NCBI GenBank assembly: GCA_003342815.1
Contig: PTEX01000131.1
Coordinates: 519,640 to 583,639 of the forward strand
DNA length: 64,000 bases
Direction: 5' to 3'
Source: Eudromia elegans
Lineage: Eukaryota; Chordata; Aves; Tinamiformes; Tinamidae
The translations under genes were made by a program, and so were the position numbers. The notes beneath the pieces are model-generated. The model worked only from the letters and a program-made list of their open reading frames with translations, searched no databases and was not told the origin of the DNA. Position 1 is the first letter of the stretch, and every line of letters begins with the position of its first letter. Below are positions 52,701 to 63,576 of this stretch, piece by piece.

Positions 52701-53163
52701 TAATAGAAGTAATAGGACTGAAATTCCCCAGATCCAGAAACCAACATTTTACTGAAGAAACTGAACTAAACTGCTGTGGCTCCATCTTTTCATCTCTCAT
52801 TAGTATTTGTCCCTGAGATTTTGGTTCTACTGAGATTAAAAACTTGTGTTCAGTTCTTCCAAGTTTGCCCCTCACATAAACTCCAAATTATGTTTTAGAT
52901 TAAAACATTTTCCATGAGCAAAACACACACATAAGCAAAATTTTGCAGAGCCCCGAAGGCCTTAATAATGGAATAGACATCAAGCTGTTTAGCTCAGTGA
53001 AGATTGGAGATCTTCCCCAGATTTCCAAGAAGCCAAATATGGGGGGAAGAAACTACTTTAATGGAAAAAAAAATGTGGATATTTACAGAATTTAGGTACC
53101 TGAGCAAGGATTTTGAAGGTTATAGTTTTGGAGTTTTGCATCTAAAGAGGGCATTAGAAAGTC
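46702..53163. other. Non-coding stretch
   Basis: No gene is supported. The patch 48868-49296 is GC-richer and open in several frames on both strands. A 167-codon plus-strand frame at 51040-51543 has no recognisable domain and is rich in Phe, Ile, Leu and Ser. A perfect 16-bp AT palindrome lies at 51820-51835. 47150-47260 is sequence-complex, with several TAATT-type homeodomain words, and could be a conserved element. Confidence 0.5.
51820..51835. repeat. 16-bp perfect AT palindrome
   Basis: ttgtatatatatacaa is its own reverse complement. It sits next to a tyrosine-poor, A-rich non-coding region with no gene. Confidence 0.9.
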
Positions 53164-53164
53164 C

Positions 53165-53216
53165 TGCATATGGCCCTTAATGGGATATATTATGTCTTGC
53201 ATATGTCCCTTAATGG
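53165..53216. repeat. 19-bp direct repeat, 33-bp period
   Basis: tgcatatgNcccttaatgg occurs at 53165-53183 and 53198-53216 with one mismatch, just upstream of the larger 108-bp-period duplication. Confidence 0.9.
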
Positions 53217-53263
53217 CTTTAGCTCCGTGTCTCATTCTTTTTCTCATTGGCTCATTAAGGATT

Positions 53264-53469
53264 TCATGAATTAATATTTAATAGGAACGTATCAAACAAA
53301 GACTGTGCAATTCCACAGCTACCCATAACCAGGACATCAGAATACCAACCTGTCCCTGTATATGAATTAACTCATGAATTAATATTTAACAGGAACATAT
53401 CAAACAAAGACTGTGCAATTCCATAGCTACCCATAACCCAGAGATCGGAATACCAATCTGTGCCTGTAT
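53264..53469. repeat. Tandem duplication, 98-bp copies at 108-bp period
   Basis: Copies at 53264-53361 and 53372-53469 align without gaps and agree at roughly 90% of positions. Both start tcatgaattaatattta and contain gactgtgcaattcca. The offset is constant at 108 bp, so this is one tandem duplication that has since diverged. The divergence suggests it is not very recent. No transposon ends or reading frame are evident. Confidence 0.95.
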
Positions 53470-56269
53470 CTTGCAGAGCAAACATATAACGCTCATTCTC
53501 TTACAGAACAATGACTCTAAACTGTTTGATTTATGTGAGTAGTGATTTCATGTCTTTTGTAACTGTTATTTCTGTATCCAGAAGTACTGGTAATTATTAG
53601 GAGACTGTATCACTCTGCCAACCTTTCAACTAGCTGCACCAGATGCAGGTCCATAGAATTCAGTATTACTAAACTCTGACTTTTAGTCACCTAAAACAAT
53701 TCAAGATAATGAAATACAATCCTTATTATATTGTACAGATACCTTCCTAATCAAGAAAATCCGAAGTAATCAATATGATTATTTTCCAATACCAACAATG
53801 AACATCCATTGGAGACAGGTTGAAAAGGAGTGAAACAAAACAAAACAAAAGGTAAACCCCCTTATCTACAGCTCCACAAGCTCCTTTTTATGCTCCTTCC
53901 TGTAATCACAAAATTCAGGTAGTGATGACATTATTTGATTGACTTCATTAACTGATATCCTCAAATCTTTGGTCAAGGATTCAGTTCTTTCTAGGAAATG
54001 CCTTTGTGCACATTAAATTCTGTGATTTTGAAATCAAACTTTTAAAGTTAGTATTAGAGTTTTAGCCTTCTACAGTATTTCAGTTGCCTACTCCTGAATT
54101 ACAGATTACTGGATTAGATGATGCCAATGTCATTTCTAAGAGCTGGTGCGGTTAATTCTCTTAAGTAAGTTATGAAACAAAGAAAGATACAAATGCCAAA
54201 TACCATGTGCTCAGCTCAGAGAGAAAAAGCCATGAAGTTGCAGGATCAGGTTTAGCTGCCAAGTAAATAAACTGAAGCACTTGTCTTCACAATTTCACTG
54301 TTTTGGGTACCCAATCCAGACAAAGGCTACCTTGGGTATTGCTTCATGGACTGAGTTCACATCTTTGTCTCAACAAACCTAGGGAACTACATGTGTAGAA
54401 GCTATGAGTTAGAGTCCTTAGGTGCCTAAGGGATGAAATTACCCTTTGAAAGTTTTTAGAAGCCATTTCCTGGATTAGAGTGTCCTGTTCTGAAGTCTCC
54501 AATTTCAAAAGGATATTGGCAAATTTAAAAGCATTCAGGAAAGACTCTCAAAAATGCAGAGGTGAGAGCCTGCCTTTCCCCAAGGATACAATCCCCAGCA
54601 TTGCATCAGTGGTAGGGAAGAACGCAACTAGCTGGGCTTTTTCCGAGCAGCAGAGCCATGCTGTTCCTTCTACTAATGGAAAGGACAAGTTTTAACTGTT
54701 TATATTTCCTTAATATAAACATGTGAGGAAGAAAGCACATACTACGTACTGCACTAGACAGGTCAAACCAACATATAGTTAATGAATAGACTGTTGATGA
54801 GTCATCACATTTAACACTGTTTCTTTCCCTAGTTGTCATTTCAGCACTTGAGAAATCTTCAGTTTACAGTAAACATAATGGGTTTTATATCCCTGTGCTC
54901 CTGCGACAACATAACTTTTTCATTACTTTTCCTATGGCCATCAACATTCAGGGCCATCATGTTGCCCCCAGTTCTGACATATTGAGAAGTAGGAGAGAAA
55001 AGAGAGAGAGAGAGAGGAAAATGAAGATGAAGAGAAAAAGGGAGCAAAAATAGCATTTTCCTCACATAGTCCAGACAAGCTTATCCTTCTATAGGGCAAC
55101 AGAGAGTTTTTCTCTCCCCTTTCAATGAAGAGGGGACACAGAGCTAAATAGCATTTGCAAAATCACCTCATGAGGCAAGTGAATAAGACATTAAAAATCC
55201 ACAAACATTAATAACTGATTGCTTTCAAGTAGTGGAAAAACCTGACCCTTCTCTTTGAATTATGGTTGAATGGAAAAGCAACTCCAGCATTTTTTCCAAA
55301 ATAAACTTAATTCCTTAATTTCATCAAACCTTCAGACATCTCCTGCAAATCAGCATTATATGTAGATGCTAGATCTGGTTTTAGGCAGTGTGACAGCTCT
55401 AACTGAAAGTGTCATCAGTGCACAACTTCTTTCAAAACCCCATGTGATTAAATAATAAATCTGCCATATTATACTTTGAGGGAAGGCTCTTTCTTTTAGT
55501 TCCTGAGTTTCTCTATTGCATCTGCAAGTTTTATGACTGCAAAGGTACCAGCTGTGTTTTGTTTTTAGGAGATTACTACCCACTTAATGAAGCAAATCTC
55601 AAATATCACAAGGATTCCAACAAAACAGTGTAAAGTGCAAAGCCATTTGTATGATATCTGTATGCAATAGGGTGACTCCTGCTCTGGGACCAGCCTCAGC
55701 TGTGCAATCTGCTACACGTAGCACAGGTGACTTAGGTCCTCTTTGACATCAGCGTGTGCAGTGCTGTGATCAATGAGCTATAGGAATGCAGCCCATAATT
55801 ACCGAGGAAGTAGAATTTATTACAGATAAAATTCCTAAAAGACATGTTATAAATAAAAGTCTCATCTAGCTGCAGCATGCAGTTCGTTCAAGAATCCCGT
55901 ACGTGGATATATATACTAATGAACACTTCTAATCAGGAAGCATTTTTTTAATTAGATTCTTGTTGTTCCAGCTGTATTAAGTGCTTACAATCACTAAAGC
56001 AATCATTAGTTTAATAACAGGAACACACATAACTCTCGTTCTATGTAAAGAATAATCTCCACAGAGATCCTGCCTCAAATTACCCCATAATACTGCATGC
56101 AACTTAGCATATGTGGTGTTCCAGAGATTCTGCAGCTACAATTTTGACACTTTCATGGGGATAAGTGCCCTGAAAATTAATGATGATGGGGCAAAGTGTC
56201 TATTTTTTAGGAGAAGCAGAATGCCACTTGGGTATAGGAAAAATGGATGGCTTTAAAATGGACCTATGT
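53470..56269. other. Non-coding stretch
   Basis: No gene is supported; frames stay under 80 codons. A GA-rich run lies at about 54990-55035. The 55640-55800 interval is sequence-complex and could be regulatory, but nothing specific was identified. Confidence 0.55.
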
Positions 56270-56289
56270 GTTGTGGTCATGACCACGAC
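56270..56289. promoter_or_regulatory. 20-bp palindrome resembling a nuclear-receptor IR0 element
   Basis: The centre GTGGTCATGACCAC (56273-56286) is a perfect palindrome. Symmetry extends to 20 bp with one mismatched pair. It contains two GGTCA half-sites as an inverted repeat without spacer. This is the layout of the synthetic palindromic thyroid/retinoid response element AGGTCATGACCT, but with T instead of A before each half-site. Binding is an inference from the motif alone. Confidence 0.4.
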
Positions 56290-57030
56290 GATATCAGGTA
56301 AGTTTCCTAAACATTGATTCTGGCACATACCTGGAGTTCCACAGGGATTCCTGACTCTTTCCTCAGGCTGCCACACAGAAATGAGATCTGCTGAGATGCT
56401 GGAAGGCTGCTAAATGGTGGAGAGGAGGCAAATAGCATGTCAGAAGCTCTTGTTGAGGAAGTTAGTTACCTTCTCCTCTTTAAAAACAACCTGAAAAAGG
56501 CACAACTCAACAGCTGCTGCCTGTGCAGGTAGCAATGACAGCAGCTTCTAGCTAAATTAACTTACCATTGCCCCTTACTTATCTTCAGTCTAACAGTACA
56601 CTTACTAAAGCTCATGCACTATGTGTATATAGTGACACGTCAAATATGCCATGAATGCTGAACTATCTATTGAAAGAGAGCTGACCGGATGCAAAAGTAG
56701 GCTTTCTAACCATAATTTTAGCAAATGCTGGTTGTTATAACTATGTTGGCATCCGGGTAAAATTAAAGATTATGTTCTAACTAGCAAGTGAGAGAGAGAC
56801 CTCTCCCTGTGAGAAAGCAAACCAGCCCTCATTCAGGGGCTTTGCTCCATTAGGAAAGATCTGGTAGCTACTACCATAATTCTCTGGACACTTTGCTGAG
56901 GCATCTATGACAATTACAGTGTCAGTGGCTAAAAGGAGAGAAATGATGCTCTAAAGGCTCTTTCCACTGATTACCAAGAGCCCACAAGCATATTTGTTAA
57001 AAGCTGGGTCAATTCTCCAGAGGGGGTCAT
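56290..57030. other. Non-coding stretch
   Basis: Unique-looking sequence with no long frame and no recognised repeat. It leads into the candidate conserved element around 57000. Confidence 0.5.
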
Positions 57031-57033
57031 TCC

Positions 57034-57080
57034 ACAGGGCTCTTCAGTGTTTTATTTTTATTATGCTGAAAGAGCCCTGT
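57034..57080. repeat. GC-containing hairpin, 14/15-bp stem
   Basis: ACAGGGCTCTTCAG (57034-57047) pairs with CTGAAAGAGCCCTGT (57066-57080) over 14 bp with one bulged base. The loop is 18 nt and AT-rich. Unlike most inverted repeats here, the stem is not low-complexity. It is embedded in sequence-complex DNA with TCAATTA and TTAATG words typical of homeodomain binding. It could be a small structured RNA, a decayed palindrome or part of a conserved non-coding element. Confidence 0.85.
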
Positions 57081-58559
57081 CAATTATGTGCAGCAAAACA
57101 CTCATTCAATTAATGCTCTGTGCCATTGAAAAATATTTTAAATAACTTCAGGCTTTCTGTATCATGGCCTACTTTTCACACTGCACCTAGACTGCAACCT
57201 TGTTGGCTTAGTCTAGTACAGTTTATCTGCTGTTTGTAATGAGATGTCCATTAACAAGTACATCTGATTTTTAAATTCAATTTTTAAGGCAATTGAAGAT
57301 GAAACATGAATAGAGACTAAGCTGGGACCCAGAGACTATAATTCTTCCTTTCAATATGAAGTTTTCTGTGACTTCTGACTCAGTTACAGGCAGCTTCCCC
57401 TTGTCCTATTTATAAACAGAGTCTCCATTGACAAAATAGTCTGTCACTAGCTATTTAATGCATTGTGATGATGAGCTATATGGTATTAAAAGCATCACTG
57501 CTGTGTACCCCTCTGGGAAAGTGACTGTTGTGAATTATAGTATAGTTCTTGTTACCCAGACTGGCTTCTCCCACGAAAATAATGCTGTTGTTTGAATAAC
57601 AAATAGAGTCCATTCCTTCTAAATAAGGTGGACCTCCTGTGGTCCTAACACACGTAGGCTTTTCTCCCTTTAGGAAAACTTTGGATGATTATGACTAAAC
57701 CTTTATTTCTATTAAATGGAGGCTATTCTGTGGGTTTTGTTCCTTTGCACAACAAAGAAAGCATGTTTTTACAGAAGACTCCCTTCTTCATCTTTAATAT
57801 TGAAAAATTCAAAGTTATTATAGACAGGTGAAGTTTTCCCAGTGTCTGGCATTTTCAGAGATATATTCCACATGACAGGTCAATTAATGTACCTCAGAAC
57901 AAAATCTGCTTCTTGTACAGAAGCATTATATTGTTGGATGATGTTCAGTTATTTATGCATTTAGATGACCATCATTTTATCCTGCTTGACTGCTTGTGTA
58001 TATGTATGGTAGTGTTTAAGTTATCTAATTGAAGCATTTTATTTTGCAAGTCTTCCTGAAATTCATATCGTTCCAAGGCTGAGGTTTTTGTAACAAGCTT
58101 CCTAATTGCTTAAATATCTAAATGCTTAATTTCTAACTGCTTATTTACCCTCTATTGCAAGCAAAGTTGTTTACAAGTATTCTGAATACAATATAATTCT
58201 CTCTATATCCCTGAGGCGTCCCCACTAAGATATCATCCCACCGTGTCAGAAAACTGCTCATAGCTAAGCTCTGAGTGCTGTCACTCAGCAGTATGGGTGT
58301 TTAATGCCTATGCATTTCTAATGTCATGTGCAAAAGCACCCAAACCTTGCTGGAAGTCAAGGTAGCTATCACTGCTCGGCCTCGTTAGTCTAATCCCCAC
58401 ATGTGCAGCGCTTATTCTGCCAGGGCAAAAAATACCCGATTCTCCATCAGGTTCTTGCTCTGAGCAGTTGTTGTCCTTTGTGAGGCTGAGTTAAAGCTGG
58501 TTTGATAATTTTCAGTCCCATCACCCTAGCTCGGTAAAAATAACAAATACCCAGTAGTG
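57081..58559. other. Non-coding stretch
   Basis: No gene and no recognisable repeat. Sequence complexity stays high and microsatellites are absent. Confidence 0.5.
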
Positions 58560-58840
58560 CAAAACACAGTCTGCGCCAATCACAGCAAAGGTGTTTATGT
58601 AATAAGGGTCGCTGTCAAAATACACAAGCTGTGCTGTCACCCCCTGAAACCGACTGTGCTGCAACAGCAGGAGCCTTAACGTGCACGGAGCTGGAAGTGA
58701 TTAACAGTCCCCTTGTGCAAGCCCATGTAACCTGTGCAATACTGACAGCTGCTGTAGAGCTCCTGCTATTGTTTGCAAACAGAGCGATCCGTTTTGATGC
58801 TGCCAAATATCGAATACCTATTTGAATGTCCTGAAAAGAC
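58560..58840. promoter_or_regulatory. Candidate conserved non-coding element
   Basis: About 280 bp of high-complexity sequence contains a dense set of familiar binding words: ccaat in gcgccaatcacag, a Meis-like plus E-box word ctgacagctgctg, and adjacent SOX-like attgtt and forkhead-like tgtttgcaaac words. Frames are open on both strands (58631-58825 plus; 58615-58842 minus) without recognisable protein content. A developmental enhancer is a reasonable guess, but conservation cannot be tested from a single sequence. Confidence 0.25.
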
Positions 58841-59717
58841 ACTTAGCCTAAACTTATGCTCCTGTTTTTGAAAAATCTTGGAATAACTGATAACGCTGAT
58901 CAAGGCCTCCTATCAGTGAGAAAATTTAAGAATTCCAGTACTGTAAACATAAATCGGGCTAGTACAAGTAGCAATATCTTTGTTAGGCTAATGTTACACA
59001 ATGGTCAGAGGTCAACTGTGCTGCTTTTCTCTGCTAATTTGCTTTATTCAAAAGTATGCCCTATGATATCAAATAAAGTCCAGAAGTGAGGAAAATTATA
59101 AGAGTATTAGCAGGTAACTTAAAATAGAACTTAATGAAAAGGAAAGGAAATACTAACTTACCTGAGAAGTGAGGTATTGGGGTAGGTTGTGAAATCCAGT
59201 AAAACTTAATAGGTCACTTTCACGTGTGATTTTAAAAACAATCTAAGAAATAGATATCTACATTATCTATAAAGGCAATTGTTATCAACAGTTCCAGACA
59301 TAGCATATTTATAAAGGAAAAAATATTGAATGATATTTAAAGTTATTTGATTAAATCACAGCAGAGCAGAACTCCAGTAAAATATATCTTGACTGTTACT
59401 GTTATTGCTCTGCCACAAAGCCTTTAGGAGCACATTTCCCATATTTTCTATATACAGTTTAAAAATACAGTTCCTTTCACGACTTAAATCCCTTGCTCAT
59501 TCCTTCAGGGAATGTTGGTAATGTCCTCTGTGCTATAGGGTAGGCACAAATAAACCCTGGGAACGTTGGTAGTGATATATTTCTACATGGCAACTCTCAG
59601 TACCCTTAGTTCACTGCCACAGAACTGAACCACTGTTCCCAGTTTTACTGGTTATCCTCACTGTCTTTGATTGCTCACACTTAAATTGGGCCATTTACAC
59701 CAAATTCTGCAGCTGTC
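58841..59717. other. Non-coding stretch
   Basis: AT-rich, with a 77-codon frame (58856-59089) and nothing recognisable. Near 59508-59575 the word ggaaNgttggta occurs twice. Confidence 0.55.
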
Positions 59718-60560
59718 ATGAAGTCTGACCTACTACGAATGAGGTCAAATAAGGACTTCTGGGATCACATGAGTTTGCACAAGGCAGACCAAGAAAACAC
59801 GAGGTCAGGATTCAGGGTGCAGCGGGACAACTTGCTCCCCTTTTGCAGCCAGTTCAGACCTTGGGAGAGCTGGAAGTGTTTTTTGATTCCTATCGTCTCC
59901 ACTTGCCAGCAAATGCCGGGGGCGAGCCCAGCCGGGTGCCCTCCTCGCTGGGCTGCACCACGTTCGCATTGATAGTCCTGGCAACACAGGCTGCTCCCTG
60001 CAGAAGCCAACACGCCACCTTCACCCTGCAGTAACAGTCTGGTCTGGTAGCTATGAAAACTCAGTCATCTCTGAGCAGCTGGGATGGAAATACGCATACG
60101 TAGACACAGAGGAGGCTTTGCAGCCTCTGCTGCTGAGAGCCTTAGTTTGGGACACATCTCACCCATTTTGCAAGTGGGATACGGAAGACAACTCTCTATG
60201 AGGAAAACGATTACAGATATTTCTTTCAAATTGTGTGAAATCTGATGAAGTTTTAAGCATTTTGGGGAAGAGCAGCCGCAGCCTGCAGCTGAAGCAGAGT
60301 CTCCCTGGGCAGCTAGAGCATCCGATGTTCCCACCCCATTGAGCACACATGTATGTGGGCCGTGCTGAGCGAAGCTGCTGGGGCAGCACATGGCTCTTCC
60401 CTGCATCCTGGGGAGCCAGCAGCCTCACTGAGGGCGGCCTCCGTGCTCCCGCCTGCCCTACTTCCATTGTCTGGGGGCTCTGCCTTTGTCTGCGCTTCTG
60501 CCTGTTGTGCCCATGCTAAAAACCCCCTGCAGTCCTGCTACTTAAGCCATTTTTAAATGA
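59718..60560. other. GC-richer segment with overlapping frames on both strands
   Basis: Composition rises in GC and CpG, most clearly at 59915-59965. At least six frames of 60-113 codons overlap on the two strands (for example 59718-59972 plus, 60065-60406 minus and 60159-60467 minus). None has a recognisable domain, and mutual overlap indicates stop scarcity rather than coding. It could be a weak CpG island, an enhancer or promoter of a non-coding RNA, or an ancient GC-rich repeat. Confidence 0.35.
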
Positions 60561-60595
60561 AGCCCACTTTCCCCCATATTTCTTGCTGTTTCGAC

Positions 60596-60636
60596 ACGCC
60601 TAAACTGTCTATTAGGCGTATCCTGAATGTCAGGAT
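60596..60636. repeat. Two exactly abutting hairpins
   Basis: ACGCCTAA (60596-60603) pairs with TTAGGCGT (60612-60619) around an 8-nt loop. The next base starts a second hairpin, ATCCTGA (60620-60626) with TCAGGAT (60630-60636), around a 3-nt loop. Both stems are perfect. A T-run that would make this terminator-like is absent and would not be expected in a vertebrate. Confidence 0.85.
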
Positions 60637-61071
60637 GCTTGCTCTTCTCCTGTACAATAGGTTCCTACATGAATTTCCATCTCATTCTAGAGATAATATA
60701 AGATGATAATTTGTAGAATCATCTTTAAATGGGAAGCTGGAATGCAGGTTGGCTTTTCCATGTGGTTGCAAGTAGCTTTTCCATTCCCCTTACCCATTTC
60801 AGGTCTGTATTGGCTGAACTGACAGCTGAGACCTAACAAATGTTCCTCTGCTGTCTTTTACACCACACTGTGGAGTGTTAGCTCATTTTCATCCACAAAA
60901 GGTCAAGGGGTCTGAATGTGTCGGGGTTGTTTTCCTTTCCATGACAAATTGAGAGCTGAAACTTTTTGCTGAAGGTGATGATTTTGTCACGTACATTGAA
61001 AGCCTGCAGCCCCAACCCGGAGTCGATAAATCATGAGAAAATATCAGAAAGGTAAGTGACCAGCAAGGTCA

Positions 61072-61088
61072 TGACTCAGTGTGACTCA
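61072..61088 (+). promoter_or_regulatory. Paired AP-1-type sites
   Basis: TGACTCA occurs at 61072-61078 and again at 61082-61088, exactly 10 bp apart, so both sites face the same side of the helix. The word is the consensus AP-1 (Fos/Jun) site. Occupancy is not known. The pair may have arisen as a 10-bp tandem duplication of tgactcagtg. Confidence 0.4.
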
Positions 61089-63558
61089 GTTTTCAGTGTG
61101 ATATAATCGAGCAATCGGACAATCAAGAAGGCAAATAACCTGTATGAAGAAGTAAACTTGGTTGTTTGCTGAATAGATGTGAAGATATCACTGACTTCAC
61201 TGCTGAACTATTTCCCTAGATATGCACACTACGCTCCATGCTGAAGGGCATTTTCTAACTTGGCAAGGCTTTCTGGTGCATGCTGAAACACTCCTAAAAC
61301 TGTTTCTTTTGAAAATTCTGTGGCTCTGTAAGAGCATCAAAGGAAAGACTGAGGACACCCCTGGACAACAACTAGTGCCATCATGAGGCTGAATTTGTTT
61401 CTCCTTGCACCCTTTCATTAGCCAGAGGAAGGCTCTTTCTCCAGGTTTTGAGAACATGCTCTATGGAAATACATTCATCACCTCAAAAGAGACGAATGAA
61501 CACAACAGTAAAGAAGAAAAGTTACTGCAGTGTGAAGTGTTAAAATAGACTATAAGGAAGAAACCTCATTGACTGAAGGATCCTCATTGATCAAAAAGCT
61601 GCTAAAGGCCAGCAAATACACAAAAACATTTTTAATGACATTATGTGATCCTTACATCAACTGCAGACCAAAAAAAGAAAAAAAAAAAGAACTGAGAAAA
61701 GGTTAGATTTGCAGCTGAGCAGAACATTTGTAAATATGAGTGTCACCTTTGTTATGGATCTCTGGTGTTTTAACAGGTTGCTTTGAAGAGATGATGCATC
61801 ATAAGAAAGGAAACGGTGATGCGTGATGGTGAACCAACCTTCCAAAGCAAGTCTCCTGTGCATAAACATTTTCTCTCTTTAAAAATGAACTTGCATCCTG
61901 ACATACACAAGCGTCACTGTTAACTGTGCTGAGCCACAGTTGTGCTTGCAAGACTGTGCTGGACTCTGAGACAGTACGTAGCACGGAGGCCGGCAGACTT
62001 CATACAAGAAAGAACTGTAGCAAAATGATGGCTTTGAATGTGCAAGAGGCCAGCCCATCAAAATTCCTGTGGCTGTCTCCAAAATGTCAAATTGATTATA
62101 GACAAAGAAGAAGAAAAAGAGGAAGTTTTCTTCATCTGGAACTAGAAGTAGAGAATTGCAGACAGCAATTCAGAGTTAATGTATTTCTGGTTAAAAAAAA
62201 TCAGTGCTGACATCAGCTACAGAACTGAAGTACTTTCTCTTTGGGACAAAGACAGCTGATGTAGCGGAACCAAGAGTTTGAAATCTACAGGCATTCAAAG
62301 GAAGTAGGAAAAAGGTGCCTTTCGTGTCAAAAACATGGAATGCAAAATCAGGACTACTTTCACAAACCCATCACATGGAGGACAACAGAAAAATAAAACG
62401 TATTTTTATCCATTTCTTACAAAGGAGTGATTTACACATCATGCTACCAATAGGAAACTGTAAGAGGCAAGCCAGACTTAACATCTGTATTTCAAGATGG
62501 ACTCATCACTTGCACTTTTGTATTTGAGTAATTTACTTATATTATAAAATCCTGAGATATAAAGCTTAGGGTTTGTTGTCAAAATTAATTGCTTCTGTGT
62601 GTCTGCTTCTCCCTAACTCTTAAATGGATTAAAAAGCTTTGATTATCCAGAATACTTAATTGAAAATGTGTAAATGTAAAACTGAAATCTGAAACGGTGG
62701 ATTTGCTCTCCAAGGACTTGTAGAGACATACATGTTCATTTTAGCAAACAATCTGAAGTTCAGGCCAAGTAACCCGGCTGGTCAGGTGGGTGAGAGAACC
62801 ATTTCATATAGAAAGCAAAGTAGTTGCTTCATATCGTAGTTTCAAAACTGTGTTTGGAACTTACCTGCCATTATTGAAAACGCTGCCTTTAGCCTATGGA
62901 GTCCCACTGGCACGTGTGATGAAAATGAGCTCTCAGATTACCAAAGAGAGATTACCAGTTCCTTCATACTGCTTAAAAGGACTAGAGAATCAAATTCACA
63001 CATTTAATTGCTATTTTAGAAACTAAGACAGATTTCACTAATTATCAGCTTGATCCAGTTCTGCTTAGGGTATAAAAATAATTTTTGCTTGTCATCTGAC
63101 AGGGTATTTTTGAAAACTTGCAAAATAGTTTAGTTTTCAAACAAAACAAAAAACACTTTCAGCACTAACATTATGCAAAAAATCATGCAGCTTGTGTATC
63201 TGCTTTGAGGAGACAAGCAGAACAGTGCACACTATCAAATTTTTACCAATGACTTTGCTTCTGCAAACACTTATACAAGTAGCCATATTTATGAGTTAAC
63301 ATGTGCACGAGACACTTGAATGATTCAGGCTTACAGTTCACAAATTATTAACTGCAGCTAATTCTGCACACCTTTCAGAATGAAGAACTGACTTACACCT
63401 CACGACACATTTCTTAGTCTTTTGTCAGAACATGAAGGTTTACTTTGAAGTACAAAATGTGAGAAAGAGCTGCTTTTCTTTTTTCTTGAAATGTTTGCTT
63501 CAGACATTTGCTGAATAAATGTAAGAAGATTATACGCAGTTTAGTGCTGCCTGAACTT

Positions 63559-63576
63559 GTGTTGTCTAGACAACAC
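63559..63576. repeat. 18-bp perfect palindrome
   Basis: gtgttgtctagacaacac is its own reverse complement, with no spacer. A perfect 18-bp palindrome is expected less than once by chance in a window this size. Confidence 0.95.
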
